A DNA stretch of 42,491 bases from Streptomyces sp. GC420. Lineage in GTDB: Bacteria; Actinomycetota; Actinomycetes; Streptomycetales; Streptomycetaceae. The notes below the pieces were generated by a model. The model was not told where the DNA came from and did no database searches. It saw only the letters and a program-made list of their open reading frames with translations. A program made the translations under genes and the position numbers. The stretch is from NCBI RefSeq assembly GCF_009916105.1, contig NZ_JAAAXQ010000014.1:1-42491 (forward strand), in the 5' to 3' direction. Below, piece by piece: positions 1 through 10,075 of the stretch (position 1 is its first letter; each line of letters begins with the position of its first letter).

Positions 1-54
1 GGGCGGGGGGACGGACCGGAACGGGCACCCCGGGCGATAAGTGATCATGGTCCG

Positions 55-309
55 GTGGCAGGCATCAAGGTCATGTCTGTACACATGTGCATTCTGCGAC
101 GGGGTGGTGCCGAGGTGGACCGGCGTCCGGTCGACTTCGGCGTCACGGTCTACACGGTCGGGGTCCAGCGCAACCCCCAGCCACCGCACGAGATCAAGCC
201 CGCACTGGTCGGGGGCGGCGCGGCCGAGGGCTGGGAGCACTTTCCCTACCGGGGGACGGAGGGAACGGACCTGGTGTTCGACGCGGACGCGCCCGCCCGG
301 CATGTGTGA
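55..309 (+). CDS. possible small hypothetical protein
   Basis: A GTG-started frame gives an 84-aa protein; an internal ATG at 73 is an alternative start, and neither has a convincing ribosome binding site. I do not recognise the family. The product is soluble and of mixed composition, without a signal peptide or membrane segment, and its middle reads like an ordinary protein (VDFGVTVYTVGVQ). Its last 15 codons and stop lie inside the first copy of an 86-bp tandem duplication, so the 3' end of the gene exists twice in the DNA. The stop is in the first copy, so the second copy is not translated. It could equally be the remains of a longer gene whose 3' part was changed by the duplication. Confidence 0.4.
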   Translation: MAGIKVMSVHMCILRRGGAEVDRRPVDFGVTVYTVGVQRNPQPPHEIKPALVGGGAAEGWEHFPYRGTEGTDLVFDADAPARHV

Positions 310-435
310 GCCGTACGCGCGGGAGTGTGTCCGCCCGGCGCCACCGCGGAACGGACCTGGTGTTCGACGCGGACGCGCCCGCCCGGCATGTGTGAGCCGT
401 ACGCGCGGGAGTGTGTCCGCCCGGCGCCACCGCGG
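262..435. repeat. 86-bp tandem direct duplication, two copies
   Basis: Bases 262-347 are repeated without change at 348-433, and the match runs two bases further. The unit covers the end of the small ORF, its stop codon and the sequence after it. The two copies are identical, which suggests a recent duplication or an active slippage site. The stretch from 436 to 642 holds no gene I can support; it contains two closely spaced copies of ggtgggcactc near 447 and 460. Confidence 0.9.
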
Positions 436-642
436 TCACCCTCCCGGTGGGCACTCCCCGGTGGGCACTCGTTCCGCGGGAGCGAGAACGGCAACGGCGG
501 TGTTCGCCGGAGCGCGGAGAGGGGGCTTTGAACATTCCTGCCGGATGCGCCGCGGATTCCCTCGCACACGAAGGGCGGAGCGAGGGATGTGAACGTGTGC
601 GGGCTTGAATCCGGGGCAGACGGCGGTCGGAGGTTGATAAAC

Positions 643-804
643 ATGGTTCCCCTTCTTCTCGTTCTTCTGCTTGCTCTGCTCCTTTTCGGTGCGGGCTTCG
701 CGGTGAAGGCGCTGTGGTGGATCGCCGTCATCGTGCTGGTGCTGTGGCTGCTGGGCTTCGTGATGCGCCCGAGCGGCAGCAGTGGTCGCTGGTACCGCTG
801 GTAG
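643..804 (+). CDS. small hydrophobic membrane protein
   Basis: ATG at 643 follows the ribosome binding site gtcggagg at a normal distance. This start was preferred over an upstream one at 589, which would add a polar stretch before the first membrane helix. The 53-aa product starts MVPLLLVLLLALLLFG. It has two adjacent hydrophobic segments (about residues 2-20 and 24-40) and a short polar tail rich in Ser, Gly, Arg and Trp. It resembles the tiny hydrophobic proteins common in Streptomyces (DUF5670/Lmo0937-like), which are often stress-associated. No biochemical role is known to me. It is convergent with the chitinase gene, and a shared hairpin lies between them. Confidence 0.75.
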   Translation: MVPLLLVLLLALLLFGAGFAVKALWWIAVIVLVLWLLGFVMRPSGSSGRWYRW

Positions 805-827
805 CGCGGGCCGCGTCCGCACCGAAG

Positions 828-865
828 GGCGGTGGTCCCAGCCCGGAAGGGTTGGGGCCACCGCC
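828..865. terminator. bidirectional hairpin terminator
   Basis: A 13-bp stem (828-840 paired with 853-865, one G:U pair) closes a 12-nt loop. It sits between the ends of the convergent small membrane protein and chitinase genes, where a terminator for both would be expected. Confidence 0.75.
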
Positions 866-891
866 TCCTCTTAGCCGCCGGGCGGTGTTCC

Positions 892-1773
892 TCAGCAGCT
901 GAGATTTCCTCCGGGTGACACACCGAGGATCTGCGTGAAGCGCTGGTAATTGTCGATCCGGCTCTGCACCTGCGCGGGATTCTTGCCGTCGCATTCGAGT
1001 GCGCCGTTGATGCTGCGGATCGTCTGGCCGAAGCCCGCGCCCGTCACCATCGCGCTGTGACCGGTCATGGTGCCCGGTCCGCTCTGCGTGTTCCAGTACC
1101 AGAGGCCGGTCTTCCAGGCGACCGACGCGTCGTTCTGGACGAGGTAGGGGTTGTTCAGCAGGTCGATGCCGAGCGCGTCGCCGGCGGCCTTGTAGTTGAA
1201 GTTCCAGCTGAGCTGGATCGGTCCGCGGCCGTAGTACGCCGCCTGGCCGGCGGGGCAGCCGTACCGCTGACTCCAGTCGCAGTAGTGCGGGTAGTTGGCG
1301 GTGTTCTGCTCCACGATGTGGACCAGTCCGCCGGTCTCGTGCGAGACGTTCGCGAGGAAGGCGGCGGCCTCCTGCTTCTTCACGGTGTCGCTGCCGGTGG
1401 TCGCGAAGCCGGGGTAGGCGCCGAGCGCGGCGGTGAGGCCGCTGTACGTGTAGAACGAGTTCCGGGAAGGGAACATCTGGTTGAACTGGGCCTCGGAGAC
1501 CACGAACCCGGACGGCACGGGGTCACCGCCGCCCCCGCCGCAGCTGCCCTGGTCGGCCCAGACCTCGGCGGTGCCGGGCGTCTCGTTCTGCGTCCACCAC
1601 CTCGCCAGCCAGTTGCGGCCGTTGTGCGAGGCGGTCTTGCCGCCGGTGTAGACCGTGGAGGAACTCCACGGTGCGGCGCACTCGGCGGCCGAAGCCGTGG
1701 TCGCGGGGAGGAGTACGGCCAGGGCGAAGGCCGTGCAGAACGCCGCGAAGAGCGCCGACGCGCGTCTGAACAT
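892..1773 (-). CDS. secreted chitinase, family GH19 with N-terminal chitin-binding domain
   Basis: This is a secreted endochitinase that hydrolyses beta-1,4-linked N-acetylglucosamine polymers outside the cell. The 293-aa product starts with a Sec signal peptide (MFRRASALFAAFCTAFALAV, cleavage near residue 30). A small CBM5/12-type aromatic-rich chitin-binding domain follows at about 31-78, then a GGGGGDP linker, then a GH19 catalytic domain from about 90 to the end. The two catalytic glutamates of GH19 are visible as E146 (SHETGG) and E155 (HIVEQ), with the nine-residue spacing typical of Streptomyces ChiF/ChiG enzymes. The YYGRGPIQLSWNFNY signature is intact. The start is set by aaggaa upstream of the ATG. 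The promoter carries paired 12-mers known from chitinase regulation. The gene stands alone. Confidence 0.95.
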   Translation of the reverse strand: MFRRASALFAAFCTAFALAVLLPATTASAAECAAPWSSSTVYTGGKTASHNGRNWLARWWTQNETPGTAEVWADQGSCGGGGGDPVPSGFVVSEAQFNQMFPSRNSFYTYSGLTAALGAYPGFATTGSDTVKKQEAAAFLANVSHETGGLVHIVEQNTANYPHYCDWSQRYGCPAGQAAYYGRGPIQLSWNFNYKAAGDALGIDLLNNPYLVQNDASVAWKTGLWYWNTQSGPGTMTGHSAMVTGAGFGQTIRSINGALECDGKNPAQVQSRIDNYQRFTQILGVSPGGNLSC

Positions 1774-1815
1774 GGGGGGTTCCTTCCGTGGGGATACTCC
1801 ATACGGAAGCGTTAA

Positions 1816-1843
1816 TGGTCTGTACCTGTCAAGGTCTAGACCT
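1816..1843 (-). promoter_or_regulatory. chitinase promoter direct repeats around a TTGACA -35 box; candidate DasR site
   Basis: Two 12-bp elements, tggtctgtacct (1816-1827) and aggtctagacct (1832-1843), are spaced 16 bp start to start. Read on the minus strand, the hexamer TTGACA (1832-1827) sits exactly between them. Streptomyces chitinase promoters carry such 12-bp repeats for chitin induction and glucose repression. The second element also matches the core of the DasR responsive element (a tggtctagacca-like palindrome). That this gene is controlled by DasR or a chitin-sensing system is inferred from the motif only. Confidence 0.8.
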
Positions 1844-1922
1844 GTATCGTCTCTGTGTCCTTCTCCCGGTGCCGACGGGCTGTTGGTGGACCGTCAGATG
1901 CTGCGCGTGAATGTCAGTGGCG

Positions 1923-2477
1923 TCAGAGTGTGCGGACGACGCGGGCCGGGTTGCCCAGGGCGACCACACCGGCCGGCAGGTCCTTGGTCACCACCGCACC
2001 CGCGCCGACCACCGTGTTCTCCCCGATCGTCACCCCCGGGCAGACGATCACGCCGCCACCGAGCCAGACGTTGTCGCCTACGGAGATGGGCTTGGCGCTC
2101 TCCCACTTGGCGCGCCGCCTCTCCGGGTCGAGCGGATGAGTGGGCGTCAGGAGCTGCACACCGGGGCCGAACAGGGCGTCGGCGCCGATGGTGATCCTCG
2201 CGACGTCGAGCAGGACGGCGCCGAAGTTGAGGAACGAACCCCGCCCGACGCTGATGTGGTAGCCGTAGTCGACGTGCAGGGGCGGCCGGATCTCCACGCC
2301 CTCGCCCAGGTCCCCCAGCAGTTCGGCGAGGATCGCCCGGCGTGCCCCGGGGCCGTCGACGGAGGAGGCGTTGAACCGCTCGCTCAGCCGGGCCGCCCGG
2401 GCGAGATCGGCCGCGAGCTCGGGGTCGTCGGCGATGTACGGCAGACCGGCGAGCATGCGTTCCTTCTGACTGGGCAC
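1923..2477 (-). CDS. maltose O-acetyltransferase-type sugar acetyltransferase
   Basis: This cytoplasmic enzyme transfers acetyl from acetyl-CoA to a sugar or related hydroxyl. The 184-aa product has the short helical N-terminus of the Maa/LacA/NodL family (KERMLAGLPYIADDPEL). It then has the left-handed parallel beta-helix built of hexapeptide repeats (DALFGPGVQLLTPTHPLD, IGENTVVGAGAVVTKDLP), including the catalytic His in the THPL segment. I chose the GTG at 2477 because gagggag lies just upstream on the minus strand and the family N-terminus begins there. The open frame runs further upstream, but that part encodes the remains of an anti-sigma factor and does not belong to this gene. It lies directly downstream of the sigK/rskA relic. 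Confidence 0.9.
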   Translation of the reverse strand: MPSQKERMLAGLPYIADDPELAADLARAARLSERFNASSVDGPGARRAILAELLGDLGEGVEIRPPLHVDYGYHISVGRGSFLNFGAVLLDVARITIGADALFGPGVQLLTPTHPLDPERRRAKWESAKPISVGDNVWLGGGVIVCPGVTIGENTVVGAGAVVTKDLPAGVVALGNPARVVRTL

Positions 2478-3282
2478 AGGGCTCCCTCTTCCGCTTCCGC
2501 TCACGACGGGCCGGCCCTCCAGTCTGCCGCCGTCCCGGCCCGACGGAACGGCGGCAGACCGGAAGACCGGGGCGGCCCCGGCCCTCTGTCCCCCGGCGGG
2601 AGCCGGGGCCGGCGAGCGGCGCGCCGGCGAGCAGCGTGCCGGGGGCAGAGGGCCGGGCGGCCGGGGCAGGCCCGAGGCCACGAACACCGCCCTGTCCCGG
2701 CTCTCGGAGAGCACGACGGTGGCCCGGGCCCCGCCTGCCAGAGCGGCCGTACGCGTCCTCGCGCCGGGCGCGGTCAGCACCGCGGCGAGTTCCTCCGCGC
2801 TGCTCGGCTCGACCGGCCTCCGTGCGGGCGTCCTGCGCCCGACCGTACTGCCACACGGCCGTGCCTCCGAGCGCGGCGGCCGTGGGCCAGGCACACCGCC
2901 AGGACCCACCGGGAGGGCGACCGCCTCCGGTCACGGCGCCGGCGCGACCCCGCCTGCGCGGCGGTGTGCGGCGCTTCCTGACGGACCGTGGCGACGCGGC
3001 CCATGACCCGGTCCTTCAGCTCCTGCCGGGGCGGGACGGTCGCCGCCGGCGCCAGGCCTCGTCGTAGGCCGGCGTCCGGTCCAGCGGGGCCGCCCTGTGG
3101 TCGCGTACGGCGGATGCCTCTGCCGGGTGGACCCGGTCGCGCAGCACGCTCCGCGCGATGCCCAGCACGGAACCCGCCACCACGTCGTAGAAGCGGGAAG
3201 AGGCCGGCGGATCACCGCGGGCGACGGATGCCGTCAGCTCCTCGAGATCCGGTTCCGCGGACGGGTTCCGACCGATGTGCAC
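2478..3282 (-). pseudogene. decayed sigma-K-like sigma factor and RskA-type anti-sigma factor
   Basis: Read leftwards from a GTG at 3282, the first 50 codons give a typical ECF sigma-K N-terminus (EPDLEELTASVARGD, then YDVVAGSVLGIARSVLRD). It then jumps directly to a segment matching the later part of the sigma-2 region (DHRAAPLDRTPAYDEA), so about 40 residues are missing. In a second frame the RskA linker follows (PPRQELKDRVMGRVATVRQE). A third frame carries its membrane segment (TAAALGGTAVWQYGRAQDAR, about 2810-2890), and another shift near 2800 leads into the RskA domain (SSAEELAAVLTAPGARTRTA, then ATVVLSESRDRAVFVASGL). At least three frame changes, an internal deletion, and loss of both sigma-4 and the anti-sigma zinc domain make this a relic. 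Family assignment rests on recalled RskA/SigK sequence patterns. Confidence 0.75.
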
Positions 3283-3594
3283 GGCTCACGAGGAGGTCCT
3301 CCAGGATGAATGCCGACTGCATGTGTTCCGGTGCCGGGATGCCTCCGGACCGGCCCGGAGGGCGGGTTGCGCCGCGGCACCCCCGTACCACCGCCGGTCC
3401 CGCCCGTCGGGGCGTCCCGCACCACCGCGGCACCCGGTGCCGCCGAGGTGCCCCACCCCCCGTGACAGCGGATGAGTCGATCACCGCCGGCGTGCGTACT
3501 TCCCCACGTGGGCATCGGGGGCGCGCGGTGCGGGTCGGGCACCGCGTCGGCGCGCCTCGGCCCGAGCACGTGGGACGAGAGAGCAGTGAGGAAC
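3283..3594. other. intergenic region without a recognisable gene
   Basis: This stretch lies between the divergent sigK relic and the membrane-anchored low-complexity protein. The open frames across it are proline- and arginine-rich shadows. I see no RNA gene; the promoter of the downstream gene must lie here but is not obvious. Confidence 0.5.
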
Positions 3595-4347
3595 ATGGGC
3601 ACGACCGCGAGGACAAACACACGCCCCCGGAAGGGCCGCAGGAAGGCGGCGACGGAGCAGGCCGTCTTCGTCGATGCCACCGGGCGCAGGGGCGCCCGGC
3701 TGCGACGGCTGGGCTGGGCCCTCTCGCTGGGCTGTGCGAGCTACGCCGTGACACTGGCCGCCGTGATCGCCGGAGGCGACTCGGCCGCGCCCTGGCTGCC
3801 GATACCCGGGGCGGGCCAGGCGCAGGCGGCCCCGGGGGCGACACCCTCCGAGCGGGGCGAGGGGTCTGCACCACCGGCCGACGGTGCGACCTCCACGGCC
3901 CCGGCGCCGTCCGTGTCGCCGTCCGTGCCACCGGCGGACGGGACCGGATGGCGGCCGGACCGGGCCGTGCGGGTCCCCGCGTTCCCCGGTGCCGGCGCCG
4001 GCGCGTCGACCGTGCCGGGAGAGACCACGGCGGAGACCTCCGCCGCCGGCGCCCCGGACCCCGCCACCGGGGACCGGGAGCCGTCCGCCACGGCGACGGG
4101 CACGGCCGCGGGCGAGGACCCCGGGGGACCCGCGCCGCCCCTGCCCTCCCAGGCACCGGACGACACCGGTTCGGCACCGGCCGGGGACCCCTCCACCGGG
4201 ACCGCCGTTCCCCCGCAGGACACACCGGAACCGGGCACCGGCTCCACGCCTTCCTCCTCCACGCCTTCCTCCTCCGCGCGGGACGGCGCGGACAGCGTGG
4301 AGACGGACACCGCGGGGGGCGGCACCGGCGCGCCGCCCCCCGGATAG
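3595..4347 (+). CDS. membrane-anchored Pro/Ala/Gly/Ser/Thr-rich protein, unknown function
   Basis: ATG at 3595 is preceded by gtgagga, so the longer frame from 3472 is not used. The 250-aa product has a short basic N-terminus (RTNTRPRKGRRKA), then a motif-like stretch (EQAVFVDATGRRGARLRRLG), then one hydrophobic helix (about residues 45-63, ALSLGCASYAVTLAAVIAGG). About 180 residues follow that are almost only Pro, Ala, Gly, Ser, Thr, Asp and Glu and are probably disordered outside the membrane. In other Streptomyces I recall proteins with this N-terminus just before polysaccharide-synthesis genes (glycosyltransferase/deacetylase). No such partner follows here. Near-identical repeats (PSSSTPSSS) occur near the end. 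Function unknown; a role in the cell envelope is a guess. Confidence 0.7.
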   Translation: MGTTARTNTRPRKGRRKAATEQAVFVDATGRRGARLRRLGWALSLGCASYAVTLAAVIAGGDSAAPWLPIPGAGQAQAAPGATPSERGEGSAPPADGATSTAPAPSVSPSVPPADGTGWRPDRAVRVPAFPGAGAGASTVPGETTAETSAAGAPDPATGDREPSATATGTAAGEDPGGPAPPLPSQAPDDTGSAPAGDPSTGTAVPPQDTPEPGTGSTPSSSTPSSSARDGADSVETDTAGGGTGAPPPG

Positions 4348-4487
4348 CCGGGGAACGCCCCTCGGGCAGCCGGGGAAGGGGAAGACGCCGGGGACAGGGC
4401 CCGGGGCGGTGCCGCGCCGGCGGGCAGGGAGCGATGGCCGGGGGCCGGGAGTTCCGCGCCCCCGGCGGGCCGGAGCGCGGGCCGGGC

Positions 4488-4700
4488 TCACTCCTGCGCA
4501 TCAGGCCCATCCGCCGGGCGACGGCGCGGTGCGCGGAGCGGGCGGCGTGCCAGCGCCCGCCGGGCCTGCTGGTCCCGCCGGTCCCGCCACGACGGCACCG
4601 TCCGCGCCGGGTGGCCCTTGGGGGCCGGCGGAGAGAGTCCCGCCAGCCGGTACAGCAGAGCCGCGCCCACGGCGGAACCGTCCGCGTGCCCGCCGGCCAC
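4488..4700 (-). CDS. possible small basic hypothetical protein
   Basis: This is a 70-aa frame starting with GTG at 4700, 13 bp after the stop of the pentapeptide-repeat gene on the same strand. The sequence gaggacgagggg precedes it and could serve as ribosome binding site. The first half reads like a normal protein (GSAVGAALLYRLAGLSPPAP); the second half is arginine-rich (QQARRALARRPLRAPRRR). I do not recognise it, and a spurious frame in GC-rich DNA cannot be excluded. If real, it is probably co-transcribed and translationally coupled with the gene upstream. Confidence 0.3.
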   Translation of the reverse strand: MAGGHADGSAVGAALLYRLAGLSPPAPKGHPARTVPSWRDRRDQQARRALARRPLRAPRRRPADGPDAQE

Positions 4701-4713
4701 GGGCCCCTCGTCC

Positions 4714-5367
4714 TCACCAGCCGACGTCGAAGCCCAGCGCGGTCGCGATCACCGCGGCCTGGTCGGTGTCGATACGCGCCCTTGCCACCTTCACCGTCAG
4801 CGGATCGAGGGCGGACAGGTCGCTGCCGCGCAGATCGGCGCCCGTGAGATCGGCGCCGTGCAGCAGGGCGCCGGACAGGTCGACGCCGGTGAGAGTGGCC
4901 TCCTCCAGCCGGGCGGCCGTCAGATCCGTCTCCCGCATGCGCACCCCCTCGAAGCTCGCCTTGCGCAGCTGCGCCCCCGGCAGCGCGGTGAACGACCAGT
5001 CACCGCCGCTCACGGAGAAGAGCGTGAAGGTGCACTGCTGGAACAGAGCGCCGACCGCCTTGCACTGCTCGAACTTCGTGTCGAAGAACGTGCACCGTCT
5101 GAAGGTGCAGTTGGTGAAGGCCGACGAGGAGAAGCGGGCCGCGTTGAACTTCACCCCGGCGAACACGCACGAGTCGAAGACCACGGCCTCACCCGCTGTC
5201 TCGGTCATGTCCGTGTCGAAGAACGTGTAGCCGGACCAGGTACTGCCCGACAGATCCCGCCCGTACCAGTCCTCGTCGCGCACCACACGGTCCGGGTCCG
5301 GAACGGCGACCTCGGGCGACACGGGGTCGATGTTGGCGCGTTCGCGTCTGATGGCCATACGGCTCAT
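4714..5367 (-). CDS. pentapeptide repeat protein
   Basis: The 217-aa product has a run of A(D/N)LXX-type pentapeptides. The clearest are in the C-terminal half (TDLTAARLEEATLTGVDLSG, then LLHGADLTGADLRGSDLSAL). The N-terminal half has a Phe/Cys variant (FTNCTFRRCTFFDTKFEQC). Such proteins fold into a right-handed quadrilateral beta-helix. Some bind and protect DNA gyrase, but most have unknown partners, and nothing here points to a specific target. ATG at 5367 gives MSRMAIRRERANID; a second ATG at 5358 is equally possible because no strong ribosome binding site is visible. The upstream gene on the same strand is catR-like, 175 bp away, so a common transcript is uncertain. Confidence 0.88.
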   Translation of the reverse strand: MSRMAIRRERANIDPVSPEVAVPDPDRVVRDEDWYGRDLSGSTWSGYTFFDTDMTETAGEAVVFDSCVFAGVKFNAARFSSSAFTNCTFRRCTFFDTKFEQCKAVGALFQQCTFTLFSVSGGDWSFTALPGAQLRKASFEGVRMRETDLTAARLEEATLTGVDLSGALLHGADLTGADLRGSDLSALDPLTVKVARARIDTDQAAVIATALGFDVGW

Positions 5368-5542
5368 CCAACACCGTGCCACTGACAGTGCCACGGGTCC
5401 GGCCGTCCCGCCGCGGTGCCCCGAAGGACGCGCGCAGGCCCGTGCAGGGCGACCGCAGGGACTCGCCCGCATCCGCATGGACCACAGTCCCCGCAGGTCC
5501 CCGCACCCCCGCAGGTACCGCACCGGACTGCCGGCCGGGTGC

Positions 5543-5953
5543 TCAGGAGCAGGACGGGCACAGCCCCCGGTAGGTGACCTCGGCCTCGGAGACCGTGAAG
5601 CCGAATCGTTCCTCCGCTGGGAGGTCGGCCAGCGGATCCCCCGTCGGGTGGACGTCGCGTATGGTGCCGCACCCGGAGCACACCAGGTGCTGGTGCGGGC
5701 GGTGCGCGTTGGGGTCGTAACGCTTGGCGCGCCCGTCGGTGGCGACCTCCGTGACCTCACCGAGGGAGACCAGCTCGCCCAGGGTGTTGTAGACGGTCGC
5801 CCGGGAGATCTCGGGCAGCCGCCGAGCCGCGCGGGCGTGCACCTCGTCGGCGGTGAGATGCACGTGCTCGCCGTCGAGGACCTCCGCAACGACACGTCGC
5901 TGGGAGGTCATGCGCCAGCCACGCCCTCGCAGTCGCTCCAGCAGGTCACTCAT
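5543..5953 (-). CDS. catR: CatR-like Fur-family peroxide/metal-responsive repressor
   Basis: This cytoplasmic DNA-binding repressor of the Fur superfamily has 136 aa. The N-terminus MSDLLERLRGRGWRMTSQRR and the helix-turn-helix segment LPEISRATVYNTLGELVSLG match CatR, the repressor of the catalase gene catA in Streptomyces coelicolor, as I recall it. Metal/redox positions are present: the His-rich HRPHQHLVCSGCG motif and a C-terminal CPSC pair. ATG at 5953 follows aggtga. The gene is divergent from katG rather than from catA, with which CatR is normally paired. It is therefore the only intact Fur protein at this locus and a likely regulator of katG, since the furA copy next to katG is broken. 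Expression probably starts in the same 160-bp divergent region. Confidence 0.88.
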   Translation of the reverse strand: MSDLLERLRGRGWRMTSQRRVVAEVLDGEHVHLTADEVHARAARRLPEISRATVYNTLGELVSLGEVTEVATDGRAKRYDPNAHRPHQHLVCSGCGTIRDVHPTGDPLADLPAEERFGFTVSEAEVTYRGLCPSCS

Positions 5954-6040
5954 ATCGGTTCACCTATCACGTTCGGTTGGACACCAGCAGTTTATCCGTG
6001 GATGTTCGGGTTCCGATGGGATACGGGTTTGGCGCGCTTC

Positions 6041-6083
6041 TTGACTTGGACTCTGTCTATCGTAGGATCGGTTCTGGCGATAG
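6041..6083 (+). promoter_or_regulatory. predicted furA-katG promoter with overlapping inverted repeat
   Basis: TTGACT (6041-6046) and TAGGAT (6063-6068) are separated by 16 bp, a good vegetative-type promoter pointing towards katG. An inverted repeat ctatcg (6057-6062)/cgatag (6078-6083) flanks the -10 element and the likely start site. This is where a Fur-type operator would act. It is the only good promoter I see between catR and katG. Confidence 0.6.
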
Positions 6084-6111
6084 CCAAGGGACAGGAAGAC
6101 TTCAGTACGGC

Positions 6112-8725
<2,614 letters not shown>

Positions 8726-8745
8726 GTCCTCCGACTCGTCTGATC

Positions 8746-8777
8746 AGGACGTCCGGGCCGGCCGGCCCGGACGTCCT
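8746..8777. terminator. perfect 16-bp palindrome, katG terminator
   Basis: A perfect palindrome with two 16-bp arms (aggacgtccgggccgg and its complement) begins 20 bp after the katG stop. It would form a very stable hairpin in either direction. Confidence 0.85.
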
Positions 8778-8806
8778 CGCGTTGTCCTCGCGTTGTCCTC
8801 GCGTTG
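8774..8806. repeat. 11-bp tandem repeat, three copies
   Basis: Three perfect copies of tcctcgcgttg, followed by a partial fourth (tcctcg), fill the gap between the two hairpins downstream of katG. Confidence 0.9.
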
Positions 8807-8813
8807 TCCTCGG

Positions 8814-8854
8814 GGCCGGTTGCCGTGGCCGTGGCGGGGCCACGGCAACCGGCC
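8814..8854. terminator. second strong hairpin downstream of katG
   Basis: A perfect 17-bp stem (8814-8830 with 8838-8854) closes a 7-nt loop. Together with the palindrome just upstream it forms a double terminator that insulates katG from the next gene. The remaining 224 bp up to 9078 hold no recognisable gene. Confidence 0.85.
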
Positions 8855-9078
8855 GACCGGACGGACCGGCAGCGGAGTGGAGGAGCGGAAGCGGGCGGAG
8901 CCCCGACTCGCGGCAGTCGGCGCCCGGACGTACGTTGAGGGAAAGGCGATCCGGCGGCGCGCATGCCGTCAACTGCCCCTGGCCGAAGGGTCGGCCGGGG
9001 CGCGGTCGGCCCCGTCCGTGAGGACGGACCGGGCCCGTCCCGTCGGGGTGATCGGGCACTGCGGACGAAAGGACGCTG

Positions 9079-9522
9079 ATGGCCGTTGTCGTCACGCAGA
9101 TCGCGTTCATCGTCCTGGCCGCGGCAACGGTGGCCTCGGTGATCATCGCGGTCTGGACCTACCGCCGCAGCGCGCAGGCCCAAGTGAGTGCCGCGCAGGC
9201 TCAGCTCCAGCTGTCCGCCCTCGGCATCCTGCAGCACTACCTCGATCTCGCGGTCGAACGCACCGATCTGGCGAGCCCCGGCGACGAGCGGCCGGCCGAC
9301 GCCCGGTACGCCTGGTTCGCCGCACACGCGCTCAACACGGCGCAGACCCTGCAGCGGCTCGTCGGGGAACACCCCGACTGGCAGCGGGCGATCAACGCCA
9401 TCATCCGCCGGCACCGGCCCTATCTGACGTCGGGCGCCTTCGTATGCGACGACTTCACCCCCGGATTCGTCGAATATCTCCGGGAGCGGGTCCCGGAGTT
9501 GAGATGCGCCGACGACCGGTGA
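9079..9522 (+). CDS. membrane-anchored hypothetical protein
   Basis: ATG at 9079 follows gaaagga. The 147-aa product starts with one transmembrane helix (about residues 4-26, VTQIAFIVLAAATVASVIIA). A likely coiled-coil stretch (RRSAQAQVSAAQAQLQLSAL) follows, then a soluble alpha-helical domain of about 95 residues with many Arg, Leu and Trp. The layout is that of a bitopic protein with a short outside N-terminus and a cytoplasmic domain. I do not recognise the family and cannot name a function. It stands alone, between the katG terminators and a long gene-poor region. Confidence 0.75.
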   Translation: MAVVVTQIAFIVLAAATVASVIIAVWTYRRSAQAQVSAAQAQLQLSALGILQHYLDLAVERTDLASPGDERPADARYAWFAAHALNTAQTLQRLVGEHPDWQRAINAIIRRHRPYLTSGAFVCDDFTPGFVEYLRERVPELRCADDR

Positions 9523-9820
9523 ACGGAAGTTGACCGGGCGGCACGCAGGCCTCCAGGGCCGACGTGCGGACCCAAGGACCGTAGCCTGCGCGTGCGCGGG
9601 GGCCGACCGGCTTCCCGGCCCGGTGCGCCACCGAACTCCTCCGCGGTTCCTCCCGCGTTCACACCTGCCGCTCCCGCCGGGCCGCGCACTTCGGACCGGC
9701 CGGTCACGGCTCCGGGGGCGGCGGGCCCCGCTGTCGGCGTAGTCGGCCGGTCGGAGAGCCCGCGTCGCTTCCCGCCGTGCCCTCACCGACCCGCCGTGCC
9801 CTCCTTCCGGGGCCCTGCGT

Positions 9821-9864
9821 ACCGGCCTTCCGGACCCTGTGCACCGGCCTTCCGGACCCTGTGC
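9821..9864. repeat. 22-bp tandem repeat, two copies plus partial
   Basis: The unit starts accggccttccgg and ends ccctgtgc; the second copy follows directly and the first six bases recur at 9865-9870. A degenerate copy of the ccttccgg core lies just upstream. Confidence 0.85.
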
Positions 9865-10063
9865 ACCGGCGAAAACCGGAAGATCCACCGGAAGCCGTGA
9901 CGGGTCGCCGCACCCGCCGTCACGGGGTTCCTCGCCGTGTGTGCCGAGGCCGCTGCGCGCAGTGCGCACCTGGGGTACGCTGCCGCCGAACCACAAGGTC
10001 TCCGCGATCGTGGCTGGTCACCCCGGCCCGTTCGTGACGTGGGATCGACCGCTCGTCGGTTGT

Positions 10064-10075
10064 TCGATATATCGA
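10064..10075. promoter_or_regulatory. palindrome tcgatatatcga, possible operator
   Basis: This perfect 12-bp palindrome with an ATATAT-like centre resembles operator half-sites of PadR- and GntR-type repressors. It lies about 380 bp upstream of the ChvE-like gene. No regulator gene is adjacent, so target and regulator are unknown. Confidence 0.3.

Noticed and set aside
2478..2909. N-terminal extension of the maltose O-acetyltransferase frame
   Set aside because: The extension encodes RskA anti-sigma sequence, and a good ribosome binding site precedes the internal GTG at 2477.
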